From Polymorphobacter fuscus (lineage in GTDB: Bacteria > Pseudomonadota > Alphaproteobacteria > Sphingomonadales > Sphingomonadaceae): 64,000 nucleotides of DNA. Below the pieces are notes generated by a model, which saw only the letters and a list, made by a program, of their open reading frames with translations, searched no databases and was not told the origin of the DNA. Positions within the stretch are counted from its first letter, which is position 1. Every line of letters begins with the position of its first letter. Of this stretch, positions 18,452 through 27,468 are shown in pieces. The stretch lies in contig NZ_JAATJI010000002.1 of the NCBI RefSeq assembly GCF_011927825.1, positions 186,001 through 250,000 on the forward strand. Reading direction: 5' to 3'. Position numbers and translations under genes: made by a program.

Positions 18452-18498
18452 GGCGGAGCTTTCGCTCAGGTCCGTACGCGGCGGAGCTTGCGCTCCGC
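18452..18498. repeat. Short palindromic repeats, two copies
   Basis: GCGGAGCTT[T/G]CGCTC occurs at 18453-18467 and, extended to a perfect hairpin GCGGAGC-TTGC-style stem, at 18481-18498. A third copy forms the terminator at 18510-18530. The copies lie in the 250-base gap after the helicase start and the receptor stop. Confidence 0.6.
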
Positions 18499-18502
18499 GC
18501 TC

Positions 18503-18530
18503 AAAAAAAGGGCGGAGCTTGCGCTCCGCC
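18503..18530 (-). terminator. Rho-independent terminator of the large TonB receptor gene
   Basis: On the minus strand: an 8-bp stem GGCGGAGC / GCTCCGCC with a four-base loop, extended by a further C, then seven T. It lies 43 bases past the receptor stop codon (18573). Confidence 0.85.
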
Positions 18531-18572
18531 CAGTGCCATCAGGGTCCGGACCGGGCCCCAAACAGCGATCTG

Positions 18573-21491
18573 TCAGAATTTGAAGCCGATGGCCGCGCCA
18601 TAGCGGCGGGGTTCCAGCGTGAAGATGTTGGTGAACAGGCCCGACGACTGGTCGGTGACGTACAGGCCGGTGGTGGCGCTGTTGTTGGTCAGGTTCTGCA
18701 CATAGGCACGCAGATACCATCTGTCGTCGCGACCATTGACCTGCAGCTGGGCGTTGACGACTTCATAGCCCGGGATGCGGTTGACGAAGCCGTTGAAGAT
18801 GCTGCCATAGCTTTCACCGGTATAGGCGAGGTCGGCGCGCGGGATGACCGTCATGCCGTTGCCGAGTTCGAACGTATATTGCGCGCCGGCCGAAAACTTG
18901 AACTGCGGCGCCTGCGGCAGTTCGTTGCCGCGGATATTGACTTCGACCCCGGCGTTGAGGACCTGGACCCCGGCGGCCGCAGCGTTGCCGGCCAGTGCCG
19001 AACAGATGCCGAAGGCACCGGTCGCGCCGTTGATGCCGCTGTCCGTGCCGAACGATGTCGGCGCCTGCAGGCCGAGCGTGGCGTTGACCGCCGCCACATA
19101 ACCATTGGCACCTGCGGCGTTGCCGGCGACCGTGGGTATAACGGCGCAGTTCGACCCGTTGGTGATATCCTTGATGATGACAGCGTCGGCGCGACCACCC
19201 GACGGGTCGCGCGGGTTCGAAATGAACTTGTCCTCGCTGACCTTGGTGTGGAGGTAGCTGGCGTTGAAGTTCACCGCCAGGGCCCGGGTCGGCTGGATGA
19301 CGAATTCACCCTCCAGCCCGTAGACGTTGGCGTTGACATTGTCGTTGACCGAAGTCCGGGCGACAATGCGGCTCAGCTGGAGCGCCTGGTACTTGTAGTA
19401 AAAGGCGGTGATGTTGGCGCGCAGCGTGCCGTCGAGGAACGTGTTCTTCGAACCGATTTCGAAGGCATCGATGAATTCGGGAGCGAATCCTTCGGCGACT
19501 TCAAAGATCGGCTGCAACGGCGGATTGATGCCGCCCGATTTATAGCCACGTGAATAGGAGGCATAGATCAGGCTTTCGTCGCTGATCTTGAAGTCGACCA
19601 CGAAGCGACCGGTAAACTCGCCGAAGCTGACATCGCGTTCCTGCCAGAGCTGGTTGCCCGGCCGACCGGGATCGGCGTCGAAGGTGCCGACGAAGGGCGA
19701 ATCGAACGCATTGGCAGTCCCGAACGGCACGAAGAAGCTGGCCAGCGTCGAACGGGCGCGGACATATTTCTTGTCGTTGTTGTAGCGCAGGCCGGCAGTG
19801 ACCTTGATGCTGTCGTTGACGTTGAAGTAGGCCTCACCGAAGATCCCGTAGGATTTCAGCGTGGTTTCGTCGGTGTGGTTGCGGAAAAACGGCGTGCCGA
19901 GGTAGCCGGCGGGCAGGTTGCTGCCGAGTGCCGTTGCGCCGCCGAGCACGCCCGCCACGTAATCGATGCCGAAGCCGTTCACATAATAGCTGTTTTCCGG
20001 CAGCTTGCTGTCGAGATAGATGCCGCCGAGCAGGAAGTTGAAGGCGCCATCGAACTGGCTGGTGAAGATGCCTTCCACCGACCAGGTGCGACGTTCCTCG
20101 TTGGAGCGGTCGAAGTTGAGCGGCACGGCGCCGCAGACCTTCTGGCCGCCGTTGGGGCCGAAGGCGCCGGTGCCCGACGGTTCGGCGACCGACGTGCAAT
20201 AAGGGCCATTGACGCCGCTGGGGTAAAGGGTCGGCGCGATGCGGTTGAAGACGGGAAGCGCGGTGGCAAGGCCGCCAAGCGCGGTCAGGCCGGGCTTGAA
20301 GAAGTTCGCGTCCTGCACGCCGAGGTTATAGTCGACGCTGCTGTCCACCGACGTCTTTTGGTAAAGGCCGGTGACCTGGAGCTTGCCGGGGCCGAAATCA
20401 TGCTCGATTCGGGCCTGATATTGCTGCTCCATCGCCTTGTAGGTCGGTGTATAGGCCGTGCGAACTTCACGAACGTCGGTGGGTTCCTGGAAGTTGGAAT
20501 AGGCATCCGGCCCGTAAAGGCTGCCGAGGCCGACCGATGACAGACCGGCGCCGAGCGCGGCGCCGCCCTGGATGCGCAGGAATTCGCGCGACGACAGCAC
20601 GCCGACAAAGGTCGAATTGTTGTTGAGCTTGCCGTTTTCGAGCCGGCCAGGAAGGCAGCCCAGAACGCCGGTCGGGTCGCGCTGGCAGAGCTGTTTCTGA
20701 ATGCGCGACCGGTCGTCGTCCTCCTTGAAATAATAGCCCATCAGGTCGATCCGGGTGTTTTCGGTCGGTTCCCACCGCACCGAACCGCGGATGCCGTACA
20801 TGTCGCGGCCATCGATCCGGGTGTCGTTGTAGAGGTTCTTGGTATAGCCGTCGCGCTTCAGGTAAAATCCGGCGAGCCGGACGCCGAGGGTTTCGGTCAG
20901 CGGCACGTTGACCATGCCGCGCAGCCGCAGCGAATTGAAGGTGCCGTAATCGACTTCGCCGGCGGCGCCGATCTTGTTCAGGTCGGGCTTTGCGGTGACG
21001 AAGTTGATGACGCCCGATGTGGCATTGCGGCCGAACAGCGTGCCCTGCGGCCCGCGCAGCACTTCAACGCGCTCCATGTCGAAGAACTCGGCTTCGAACA
21101 GGCGGGTGCCGATCAGCGGGCTGCCGTTGACGTGAATGGCGGTGGCGCTGTCGCAGGTGACGCCGACGCAAAGGTCGCCGATGCCGCGGATGGTGAAGCT
21201 GGAACCGGTGAAATTGCCCTTGGTGAAGGTGATGTTGGGCAGGGTCAGCTGAAGGTCGGAACTGTTCTGGATCTGCTGGCGCTGCAGGGCTTCGGCGCCG
21301 AAGGCGGACACGGCGATCGGCACATCCTGCAGGCTCTGCGCCGTCCGTTGGGCGGTGACGACGATTTCCTCGATCCCGGTATTCGTCGCAGGTGCGGCAG
21401 CGGTCGCCTGGGCGAAGGCGGGCATCGCCATCAGGCCGAGAACGGAAACGCCGCCGACGAAGCCGGCACGCAGAGCAGTACAAGTGCGCAT
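18573..21491 (-). CDS. TonB-dependent outer-membrane receptor (sphingomonad type)
   Basis: 972 residues. Signal peptide MRTCTALRAGF to PAFAQ, then the conserved EEIVVTAQRTAQSLQDVPIA start of the plug domain, RGIGD and VEVLRGPQGTLFGRNATSGVINFVT plug motifs, and a 22-strand barrel that ends with the usual aromatic residue (GFKF). This class takes up large substrates such as plant-derived carbohydrates, aromatics or siderophores across the outer membrane with energy from TonB. The long Cys/Asn-rich surface loops give no clear substrate. ATG 21491 follows GGGAGA and starts a canonical signal peptide; the frame is open further, to 21542. No periplasmic or regulatory partner genes lie next to it. 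Confidence 0.95.
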   Translation of the reverse strand: MRTCTALRAGFVGGVSVLGLMAMPAFAQATAAAPATNTGIEEIVVTAQRTAQSLQDVPIAVSAFGAEALQRQQIQNSSDLQLTLPNITFTKGNFTGSSFTIRGIGDLCVGVTCDSATAIHVNGSPLIGTRLFEAEFFDMERVEVLRGPQGTLFGRNATSGVINFVTAKPDLNKIGAAGEVDYGTFNSLRLRGMVNVPLTETLGVRLAGFYLKRDGYTKNLYNDTRIDGRDMYGIRGSVRWEPTENTRIDLMGYYFKEDDDRSRIQKQLCQRDPTGVLGCLPGRLENGKLNNNSTFVGVLSSREFLRIQGGAALGAGLSSVGLGSLYGPDAYSNFQEPTDVREVRTAYTPTYKAMEQQYQARIEHDFGPGKLQVTGLYQKTSVDSSVDYNLGVQDANFFKPGLTALGGLATALPVFNRIAPTLYPSGVNGPYCTSVAEPSGTGAFGPNGGQKVCGAVPLNFDRSNEERRTWSVEGIFTSQFDGAFNFLLGGIYLDSKLPENSYYVNGFGIDYVAGVLGGATALGSNLPAGYLGTPFFRNHTDETTLKSYGIFGEAYFNVNDSIKVTAGLRYNNDKKYVRARSTLASFFVPFGTANAFDSPFVGTFDADPGRPGNQLWQERDVSFGEFTGRFVVDFKISDESLIYASYSRGYKSGGINPPLQPIFEVAEGFAPEFIDAFEIGSKNTFLDGTLRANITAFYYKYQALQLSRIVARTSVNDNVNANVYGLEGEFVIQPTRALAVNFNASYLHTKVSEDKFISNPRDPSGGRADAVIIKDITNGSNCAVIPTVAGNAAGANGYVAAVNATLGLQAPTSFGTDSGINGATGAFGICSALAGNAAAAGVQVLNAGVEVNIRGNELPQAPQFKFSAGAQYTFELGNGMTVIPRADLAYTGESYGSIFNGFVNRIPGYEVVNAQLQVNGRDDRWYLRAYVQNLTNNSATTGLYVTDQSSGLFTNIFTLEPRRYGAAIGFKF

Positions 21492-21653
21492 GTGGTTCTC
21501 CCCGAGTTGGTCCATGCCCACCCTGTGATCGGGCGGTGTCATGGCGCGAACACCGGATCGATGTTCGCTTGCCGACTATTTGGGGTCGGAAAAATTGCTT
21601 TGTCCAGCGCCGTTGCAAGATTGCGTGCTGCGCACTTACGCAAGGTTAAAGGC

Positions 21654-21669
21654 GTTGCATTGTTGCAAC
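21654..21669. promoter_or_regulatory. Inverted repeat upstream of the TonB receptor, possible operator
   Basis: GTTGCA, four bases, TGCAAC. It lies 163 bases before the receptor start at 21491 and close to the 3' end of the 164-aa gene. A further GTTGCAAG half-site is at 21612-21619. The binding protein is unknown. Confidence 0.35.
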
Positions 21670-21708
21670 ACTTATGCCGAAATAATCGGCTTCTCCCTCT
21701 TGTTATTG

Positions 21709-22203
21709 CTAGCGGCGGCGGGACTTTGGTCGACTCTTTTGCCCGACCGGCCGAACCGCGATGATGCTTGCGATCGGGCATTCTCCGCCCGACCGCGCGC
21801 CGATCGCGTCCCGTCCGGCGCACAACTGGCCGGCCTTTCCGCGGCGATAATAAAAGCCCTGGTAAAAACTCAGCGCCGGGCATTCGCGCGCCAGAAACAG
21901 CCGATACCGCCGGCCGTTCTTCATCGACAGTTCGATGGCGCGGTCACCGAACAGCTGTGCGCCGGCCAGGCCATCGACCGAAATGCAGCGATCGCGCCCG
22001 GCGCGGGGCGGAAATGGCCGCGTCGTCACCGGAATACCGGGCGCGATGGGAATGCGTGCCCAGGGTGTCTCGGGAGCAGGCGACAGGTCGGCGGGCGGTG
22101 GTGGAGCAGCAGGCGCGCCGAATGCCGCAGCCCCATTGGCCAGCGCAAGGGCGCAGACCGCCCCGGCGACCGTTCGGCGCAGGCAGGAATTATGAAGCAA
22201 CAT
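21709..22203 (-). CDS. Secreted small protein, DUF6491-like
   Basis: 164 residues with a signal peptide (AVCALALANGAAAFGA) and a Pro/Ala linker. The mature part has CISVDGLAGAQLFGDRAIEL, then RRYRLFLARECPALS, then QLCAGRDAIG and ECPIASI: four conserved Cys in a pattern like the DUF6491 family, which suggests two disulfides in the periplasm. Function unknown. The start ATG 22203 is preferred because it places the signal at the N-terminus; the frame extends to 22917. Transcribed away from the FAD oxidase gene. Confidence 0.75.
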   Translation of the reverse strand: MLLHNSCLRRTVAGAVCALALANGAAAFGAPAAPPPPADLSPAPETPWARIPIAPGIPVTTRPFPPRAGRDRCISVDGLAGAQLFGDRAIELSMKNGRRYRLFLARECPALSFYQGFYYRRGKAGQLCAGRDAIGARSGGECPIASIIAVRPVGQKSRPKSRRR

Positions 22204-22339
22204 TGTTGAATTGCGTGGCGTTTGCCGATTGAACATGGGCTGAACCTGCGGTGTCGCGGCAGCGCGGTCAATCGGCACGTCGCCTGCCAGGACGATTCGG
22301 CGTCTTTCACCAGCGGAGGTTTTCGGGCAGGGGGCCGAC

Positions 22340-23746
22340 ATGTCGCAACGGATCCCCGAAACGGCCGCGATCGCCGCGCTGAAGGAGGCCGCCGGCCCCG
22401 GCAACTGGACGGCCGACCCCGAATTGCTGGCGCCGCACCTGCGCGACTGGCGGGGCCGGTACCAGGGCGCGACGCCGCTGATGCTGATGCCGCGATCGAC
22501 GGCGCAGGTGGCAGCGATCGTGCGCGCTGCCGGCACGGCAAGGGTCGCACTGGTGCCGCAGGGCGGCAACACCGGGCTGGTCGGGGGCGGGATTCCGCCT
22601 GCCGATGGCAGTTCCATGCTGGTCAGCCTGGCGCGGATGAACCGGGTCCGCGCCATCGATCCCGACGGGCTGACGATGACCGTCGATGCCGGTGTCGTCC
22701 TGGAGGCGGTGCATATGGCGGCCGCGCAGGTCGGTTGCGCCTTTCCGCTGTCGCTGGCGGCAAAGGGCAGCGCCACCGTTGGCGGGTTGGTCGCCACCAA
22801 TGCCGGCGGCGTCCAGGTGCTGCGCCACGGGACGATGCGCGCGCTGGTGGTCGGCATCGAGGCGGTGATGCCCGATGGCGGCATTCTCGACCAGCTGACC
22901 GGCCTTGCCAAGGACAACAGCGGCTATGACATCAAGCAGCTGCTGATCGGCGGGGAGGGCACGCTCGGCATCGTGACGGCTGCGGCGTTGCGGCTGGTGC
23001 CGGCGCCGGAGCATCGTGCCGTGGCCTGGGCCGGGGTGCCGGACCCGGCAGCGGCACTGGCGTTGCTGGTGCGGTTGCGCCAGGCGACCGGCGGCCAGGT
23101 CGAAAGTTTCGAGCTTGTTCCCGACATCGGGTTGCAACTGGTGCTGGCCCACATCCCCGGTGTGCGCGCGCCGCTGGCCGGCCGTCACCCCTGGCATGTC
23201 CTGATCGAACTCGCCGGTCCGGCGCCGCTCGATGCGCTGCTGGCCGAAACGCTTGCCGACGCCGGTGTGGCCGACGCGGTGATTGCGGCCTCGGCGGCGC
23301 AGGCGGCGGCGCTGTGGCGCCTGCGCGAGGCGCTGCCCGAGGCCGAGCGTCTTGAAGGACCCGCGGTGCACCATGATATTGCCGTGACGGTGGCATCCAT
23401 GCCGGCGTTCGCGCTGGCCGCGGCCGCACAGGTGGAGGCAGAATTTGCCGGCGCACGGGTGATCGCCTTCGGGCACCTCGGCGACGGCAACCTCCATTTC
23501 AACGTGCGGCCGCCCAAAGGCTGCGACCAGGCGGCATGGCTGGAACCGCGGCGGGCGGCGATCACGGCGCGGGTCCATGCGCTGGTCGCGGCGGCCGGCG
23601 GGTCGATTTCGGCCGAACACGGCATCGGCGTGCTCAAGCGCGACGATCTTGCCCGCTTCGGCAACCCCGCCAAGCTGGCGGCGATGCGGGCCATCAAGGC
23701 CGCACTCGATCCGCTCGGCATAATGAACCCCGGCCGGGTTGTCTGA
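22340..23746 (+). CDS. FAD-binding oxidoreductase, D-2-hydroxyacid/2-hydroxyglutarate dehydrogenase family
   Basis: 468 residues of the GlcD/Dld-type flavin oxidase class. The PCMH-type FAD-binding half contains VALVPQGGNTGLVGGGIPP near 70-88 and GSATVGGLVATNAGG near 150; the C-terminal half has the cap, HLGDGNLHFN and the closing EHGIGVLKRDDLARFGNPAK and ALDPLGIMNPGRV. Such enzymes oxidise D-lactate, D-2-hydroxyglutarate or glycolate to the keto acid and pass electrons to a flavoprotein or quinone. The precise substrate is not readable. It probably starts its own unit, followed by SapC on the same strand. Confidence 0.9.
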   Translation: MSQRIPETAAIAALKEAAGPGNWTADPELLAPHLRDWRGRYQGATPLMLMPRSTAQVAAIVRAAGTARVALVPQGGNTGLVGGGIPPADGSSMLVSLARMNRVRAIDPDGLTMTVDAGVVLEAVHMAAAQVGCAFPLSLAAKGSATVGGLVATNAGGVQVLRHGTMRALVVGIEAVMPDGGILDQLTGLAKDNSGYDIKQLLIGGEGTLGIVTAAALRLVPAPEHRAVAWAGVPDPAAALALLVRLRQATGGQVESFELVPDIGLQLVLAHIPGVRAPLAGRHPWHVLIELAGPAPLDALLAETLADAGVADAVIAASAAQAAALWRLREALPEAERLEGPAVHHDIAVTVASMPAFALAAAAQVEAEFAGARVIAFGHLGDGNLHFNVRPPKGCDQAAWLEPRRAAITARVHALVAAAGGSISAEHGIGVLKRDDLARFGNPAKLAAMRAIKAALDPLGIMNPGRVV

Positions 23747-23847
23747 CGCCTGCCGATCGCGTGCCGGATCTGCGACTTGCGCCGCGATGGAACCGCCCGT
23801 AGAGGTGCCGCCACCTGTTTTCCGATGGTTTGAGAAAGACGCTTTTC

Positions 23848-24609
23848 ATGGCCAGCACGCCTGCCAACCAGCCCGACCAGAGCCTGCCGCTGTTTTACCG
23901 GTCGCTGGTGCCATTGTCGTCGCAGGCGCATGCCGATTTCGGGCTCAAGCCGCGCGAGAACCTGGGTTTCACCCGGGGCTCCCACGCCATTCCGGTCACC
24001 GTCGACGAATTCGCCATTTGCCAGCGCAGCTTCCCGATCGTCTTCGGCATCGGCGAAGCCGCGGCGCCGCTGGCCCTTGTCGGGCTGCAGGAGGGGCAGA
24101 ATCTGTACCTCGGCGCGGACGACCAGTGGGATGCGAATGCTTATGTGCCCGCGTTCGTGCGCCGTTACCCCTTCATGCTGGCGCGGTTGCAGCCCGATTC
24201 CGAAGACCTGTCGCTGTGCTTCGACGACAGCTCGGGGCAGCTTGCGGCGGGCGCCGGCGAACCGATGTTCGTCAATGGCGAACTCAGCGAGACGACCCGG
24301 AACTGCCTGAATTTCTGCGAACAGTTCGAACAGGCCGTGATGCGCACGCGCGCCTTCATCGATGAACTGGCCAAATTGAACCTGCTGATGGACGGCGAAG
24401 TCACCATCCAGCGCGAGGGGCTGACCGAGCCGGCGGTATATCGCGGCTTCCGCATGGTCGACGAAAGCAAGTTGCAGAACCTGCGCGGCGACCAGGCGCG
24501 CAAGCTGGTCCAGAACGGGATGATGGGCCTGATCTATGCCCATCTGTTTTCGCTGGCGCTGATCTCCCCGCTGTTTGAACGCCAGTTCGCGGCGTCGACC
24601 CAGGCCTAA
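23848..24609 (+). CDS. SapC family protein
   Basis: 253 residues matching the SapC family, common in sphingomonads and caulobacters and often found beside TonB receptors, where the role is unproven. Seen: QSLPLFYRSLVPLSSQAHADF at the start, the GFTRGSHAIPVTVDEFA core, QRSFPIVFG and a helical C-terminal region (ETTRNCLNFCEQFEQAV). No signal peptide, so cytoplasmic. Start ATG 23848; TTG 23830 is less likely. The stop TAA (24607-24609) is directly followed, in the same frame, by the cytochrome b561 reading frame. Confidence 0.9.
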   Translation: MASTPANQPDQSLPLFYRSLVPLSSQAHADFGLKPRENLGFTRGSHAIPVTVDEFAICQRSFPIVFGIGEAAAPLALVGLQEGQNLYLGADDQWDANAYVPAFVRRYPFMLARLQPDSEDLSLCFDDSSGQLAAGAGEPMFVNGELSETTRNCLNFCEQFEQAVMRTRAFIDELAKLNLLMDGEVTIQREGLTEPAVYRGFRMVDESKLQNLRGDQARKLVQNGMMGLIYAHLFSLALISPLFERQFAASTQA

Positions 24610-24612
24610 GGG

Positions 24613-25188
24613 CTGCGCGCAGCCGGTCCTGCGGCGCGCACCGCGCGGGGGCGCTACACCGCGGTTGCCATCGTCCTTCATTGGCTGACCGCGGTCATCG
24701 TGATCGGCAATCTGGCCGGCGGGCTGACGCTCGCCCGGTTTTTCGATAGTCCCGACCCGGCGATGGTGGCGTGGGGACGCACCATCATCGGCCTGCACAA
24801 GTCGCTCGGGCTGACGGTGATCGCGCTGACGCTGGTGCGCATCGCCTGGCGTCTGGGCCATGCGCGGCCGCCGCTGCCCGGGCACATGACGTCACTGGAA
24901 CGCATGCTGGCGCGCGCGACGCACCTGTTGTTTTACGTCCTGCTGCTGGCGCTGCCGATCAGCGGCTGGGCGATGATGTCGACCGGCAGAACGGTGCGGC
25001 CGACCAGGGTCTTCGGCCTTGTCAGCATACCGCCGCTGCCCGTGACGCAACAACTCGGGGCCATGTTCGGCGATGGCCATGAACTGCTCGGATGGGCGAT
25101 GCTGGCGACCATCGTCCTGCACATATCGGCGGCGGTGAAACACCAGTTTTTCGATCGCGACGAGCTGCTTGCCCGCATGCTGCCGTGA
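24613..25188 (+). CDS. Cytochrome b561, start codon uncertain (no ATG/GTG/TTG before the first helix)
   Basis: Four-helix membrane di-heme cytochrome, about 191 residues if it begins at CTG 24613. Seen: RYTAVAIVLHWLTAVIVIGN with the first heme His (near 23), GLHKSLGL, ARATHLLFYVLLLALP and VLHISAAVKHQFF with the other His ligands. Members move electrons from quinol or superoxide to periplasmic acceptors. The first in-frame GTG (24700) would remove helix 1 and its His, so it cannot be the true start. The frame runs without a stop back to the SapC TAA, with CTG three bases after it, which suggests a non-standard start by re-initiation, or a changed start codon. Downstream, GGACGCC...GGCGTCC (25189-25211) may be a weak stem. 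Confidence 0.8.
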   Translation: MRAAGPAARTARGRYTAVAIVLHWLTAVIVIGNLAGGLTLARFFDSPDPAMVAWGRTIIGLHKSLGLTVIALTLVRIAWRLGHARPPLPGHMTSLERMLARATHLLFYVLLLALPISGWAMMSTGRTVRPTRVFGLVSIPPLPVTQQLGAMFGDGHELLGWAMLATIVLHISAAVKHQFFDRDELLARMLP

Positions 25189-25265
25189 GGACGCCCTGCG
25201 GTGCGGCGTCCCGGCGCCGTCACCTTAACCTATGGTCATCAACGGTTTTTGTCCCGGCGGGTCGT

Positions 25266-25283
25266 TGACACGATATAGTGTCA
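25266..25283. promoter_or_regulatory. Perfect palindrome overlapping a -35 box before the ZnuD-like receptor
   Basis: TGACAC, six bases, GTGTCA. It sits 48 bases before the ATG at 25332. The first half overlaps TTGACA (25265-25270), a good -35 hexamer, so a bound protein would block transcription. A metal repressor such as Zur is a reasonable candidate given the gene type, but the site does not match known Zur consensus well. Confidence 0.5.
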
Positions 25284-25331
25284 CATTTACCAAGATCCCC
25301 TCGTTGCGCTTTCATTTGCAAAGGTGGATTC

Positions 25332-27422
25332 ATGATCGTTCGTCGCGTGGCCGTTGCCGGCCTTTTGGCCGGGGCCGCCGCCCCCGTCCTGGCCCAGGGT
25401 GCCGCAGCGCCGGCGGCCGACCTTCATGCCGATGTATCGCCCGACATCATCGTCACCGCGCCGTTCTCGCGTGATCGTGCGACCGTGCTGTCAGGAATCA
25501 CCGTCCTGCAGGGCACCGAGCTGACCCGTCAGCTGCGCCCGACGATCGGCGATACGCTGTCGCGCCAGCCTGGTGTCAGTTCGACGAGCTTCGGCCCCAA
25601 CGCCTCGCGGCCGATCCTGCGCGGCTTCCAGGGGGAGCGCGTCCGCATCCTCACCGATGGCATCGGCAGTTTCGACGTGTCGAACACATCGGTGGACCAT
25701 GCCGTCATCATCAACCCGCAGTTCGCCGACCGGATCGAGATCCTGCGCGGACCCGCGTCGCTGCTCTACGGGTCCTCGGCGATCGGCGGTGTCGTCAATG
25801 TCATCGACAAGCGCATCCCGCGGGAGGTGCCGACCGAAGCCGTCCACCTCGACGTGCTCGGTACTTATGGCTCGGCCGCCAATGAACGCTCGACCGCCGG
25901 CGTCATCGAGGTGCCGATTGCCGACCATATCGTGGTTCACGCCGACGCCAGCTACAGCAAGACGGATGATCTCAAGATCGGCAATTTCGTCCTGTCGGCG
26001 CCGGCCCGGGCGGAAGCGCTGGCCAGCGCCGACCCGGCGGCCCAATCGCTGGCGTCGCTGAAGGACCGGCTGCCCAACACATCGTCGCGAACCTGGAACG
26101 TCGGCGCCGGTGCGGCCTATATCGACGAGAATGGCAGCCTGGGCATCGGCTATGGGCATTATGACAGCCTTTACGGCGTGCCGACGCGCTTCGATCTCGC
26201 CACGGGCGAGGGGGAAGCTGTCCGGCTCAAGGTCAGGCAGGACCGCTTCGACGTGCGCAGCGAGATCAACGTCGGCGGTGATGTCGTCGACGCGATCAAG
26301 GTGCGCGCCGGCTATGCCAAGTATCAGCATTCCGAACTGGAGGATGACGGCAGCATCGGAACCACCTTCTACAATCAGGGGCTGGAGGGCCGGGTCGAAG
26401 TCAGCCAGGCGCGGCGCAACATCGGATCGGGCACCTGGCGCGGCGGCACCGGTGTCCAGCTGTTCACGCGCGACTTCGACGTCATCGGCGACGAAGCCTT
26501 TATTCCGCGCAACAAGACCGTCCAGCTCGGGGTGTTCACCCTGCAGGAGTTCGATTTCGGGGCGTTGAAGGCTGAAGTGGCGGGGCGTTACGAGAATGCC
26601 AACGTCAAGGCGTCGGTCGGTGATTTCCGCGGCGCGCCGGTGTTCGTCAACCGCAGCTTCGACCTGTTCTCGGGCTCGGTCGGTGCCAGCTATGGCCTGT
26701 TCGGTGACTGGCGGCTGGGGGTGAACCTGTCGCATACCGAACGCGGCCCGGCCGCCGAGGAACTGCTCGCCAATGGTCCGCACGCCGGTACCCAGGCCTA
26801 TGAGGTCGGCAACCCCGATTTCGTCAAGGAACGCGCCAACGGCGCCGAACTGATCCTGCGCGGCAAAGGCGAGGGCTATCGGTTCGAAGCGTCGGTATAT
26901 TTCAACCGCTTCAACAACTATATCTACGAAACCCAGACCGGGATGATCGAAGACGACCTGCCGGTGTTCGAATTCCGGCAGGCGTCGGCGCGCTATCTGG
27001 GGGCCGAGGCACAGGGCGACATCACGATTGCCCGATTCGGCGAGACCGATCTGAAGGTCGATGCGCTTGCCGATTATACCGACGCGCGCTTGCTCGGCGG
27101 GCTGGGGCCGGTGCCGCGCATCCCCCCGTTCCGGGTGCTGGGCGGCGTCGGCCTTGCGAACGATCGCTGGGATGCGCGCGCCGAAGTGGAACACAGCAGC
27201 CGCCAGGCCAAGGTGGCGGCGTTCGAAACCGAAACCGCAGGCTTCACCATGGTCAACGCGGCTTTCAGCTTCAGGCCGTTCGCGACGCGCAAGGACACAT
27301 CGATCGTCGTTTCGGCCAACAATATCTTCGATGTCGACGCGCGCCGGCACGCGTCCTTCCTGAAGGATTTTGCGCCCCTGGCAGGGCGCGACATCCGGGT
27401 GTCGTTGCGTTTCACCATCTGA
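25332..27422 (+). CDS. TonB-dependent receptor, ZnuD-like
   Basis: 696 residues. Signal peptide (MIVRRVAVAGLLAGAAAPVLA), a TonB box near DIIVTAPFS, then a plug with LRPTIGDTLSRQPGVSSTSFGPNASRPILRG in two parts, the IRILTDGIGSFDVS-type segment VRILTDGIGSFDV and RIEILRGPASLLYGSSAIGGVVNVID. This plug order is that of the ZnuD zinc/heme receptors. The barrel ends SLRFTI. It takes up a small metal or metal complex; zinc is inferred from family resemblance only. RBS AAGGTGG at 25321-25327. A strong stem-loop and then a terminator follow in the gap before the converging amidohydrolase gene. Confidence 0.88.
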   Translation: MIVRRVAVAGLLAGAAAPVLAQGAAAPAADLHADVSPDIIVTAPFSRDRATVLSGITVLQGTELTRQLRPTIGDTLSRQPGVSSTSFGPNASRPILRGFQGERVRILTDGIGSFDVSNTSVDHAVIINPQFADRIEILRGPASLLYGSSAIGGVVNVIDKRIPREVPTEAVHLDVLGTYGSAANERSTAGVIEVPIADHIVVHADASYSKTDDLKIGNFVLSAPARAEALASADPAAQSLASLKDRLPNTSSRTWNVGAGAAYIDENGSLGIGYGHYDSLYGVPTRFDLATGEGEAVRLKVRQDRFDVRSEINVGGDVVDAIKVRAGYAKYQHSELEDDGSIGTTFYNQGLEGRVEVSQARRNIGSGTWRGGTGVQLFTRDFDVIGDEAFIPRNKTVQLGVFTLQEFDFGALKAEVAGRYENANVKASVGDFRGAPVFVNRSFDLFSGSVGASYGLFGDWRLGVNLSHTERGPAAEELLANGPHAGTQAYEVGNPDFVKERANGAELILRGKGEGYRFEASVYFNRFNNYIYETQTGMIEDDLPVFEFRQASARYLGAEAQGDITIARFGETDLKVDALADYTDARLLGGLGPVPRIPPFRVLGGVGLANDRWDARAEVEHSSRQAKVAAFETETAGFTMVNAAFSFRPFATRKDTSIVVSANNIFDVDARRHASFLKDFAPLAGRDIRVSLRFTI

Positions 27423-27434
27423 TCGGTGCGTCAC

Positions 27435-27468
27435 CGCGCCCTGGGCAGAAAAATCTGCGCAGGGCGCG
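27435..27468. other. Strong stem-loop in the 3' gap after the ZnuD-like gene
   Basis: Nine paired bases (CGCGCCCTG / CAGGGCGCG), one G-G mismatch, five more pairs (GCAGA / TCTGC) and an AAAA loop. It starts 13 bases after the stop. There is no T-run, so it is probably an mRNA stabiliser or part of a small RNA rather than a terminator. Confidence 0.5.

Noticed and set aside
18373..18603. Short frames after the helicase
   Set aside because: They cross the hairpin repeats and the terminator of the receptor gene and have no ribosome site or family match.
23789..23819. GGAAC...TGTT before SapC
   Set aside because: The spacing is 22 bases, outside the 16-17 of EcfG promoters.
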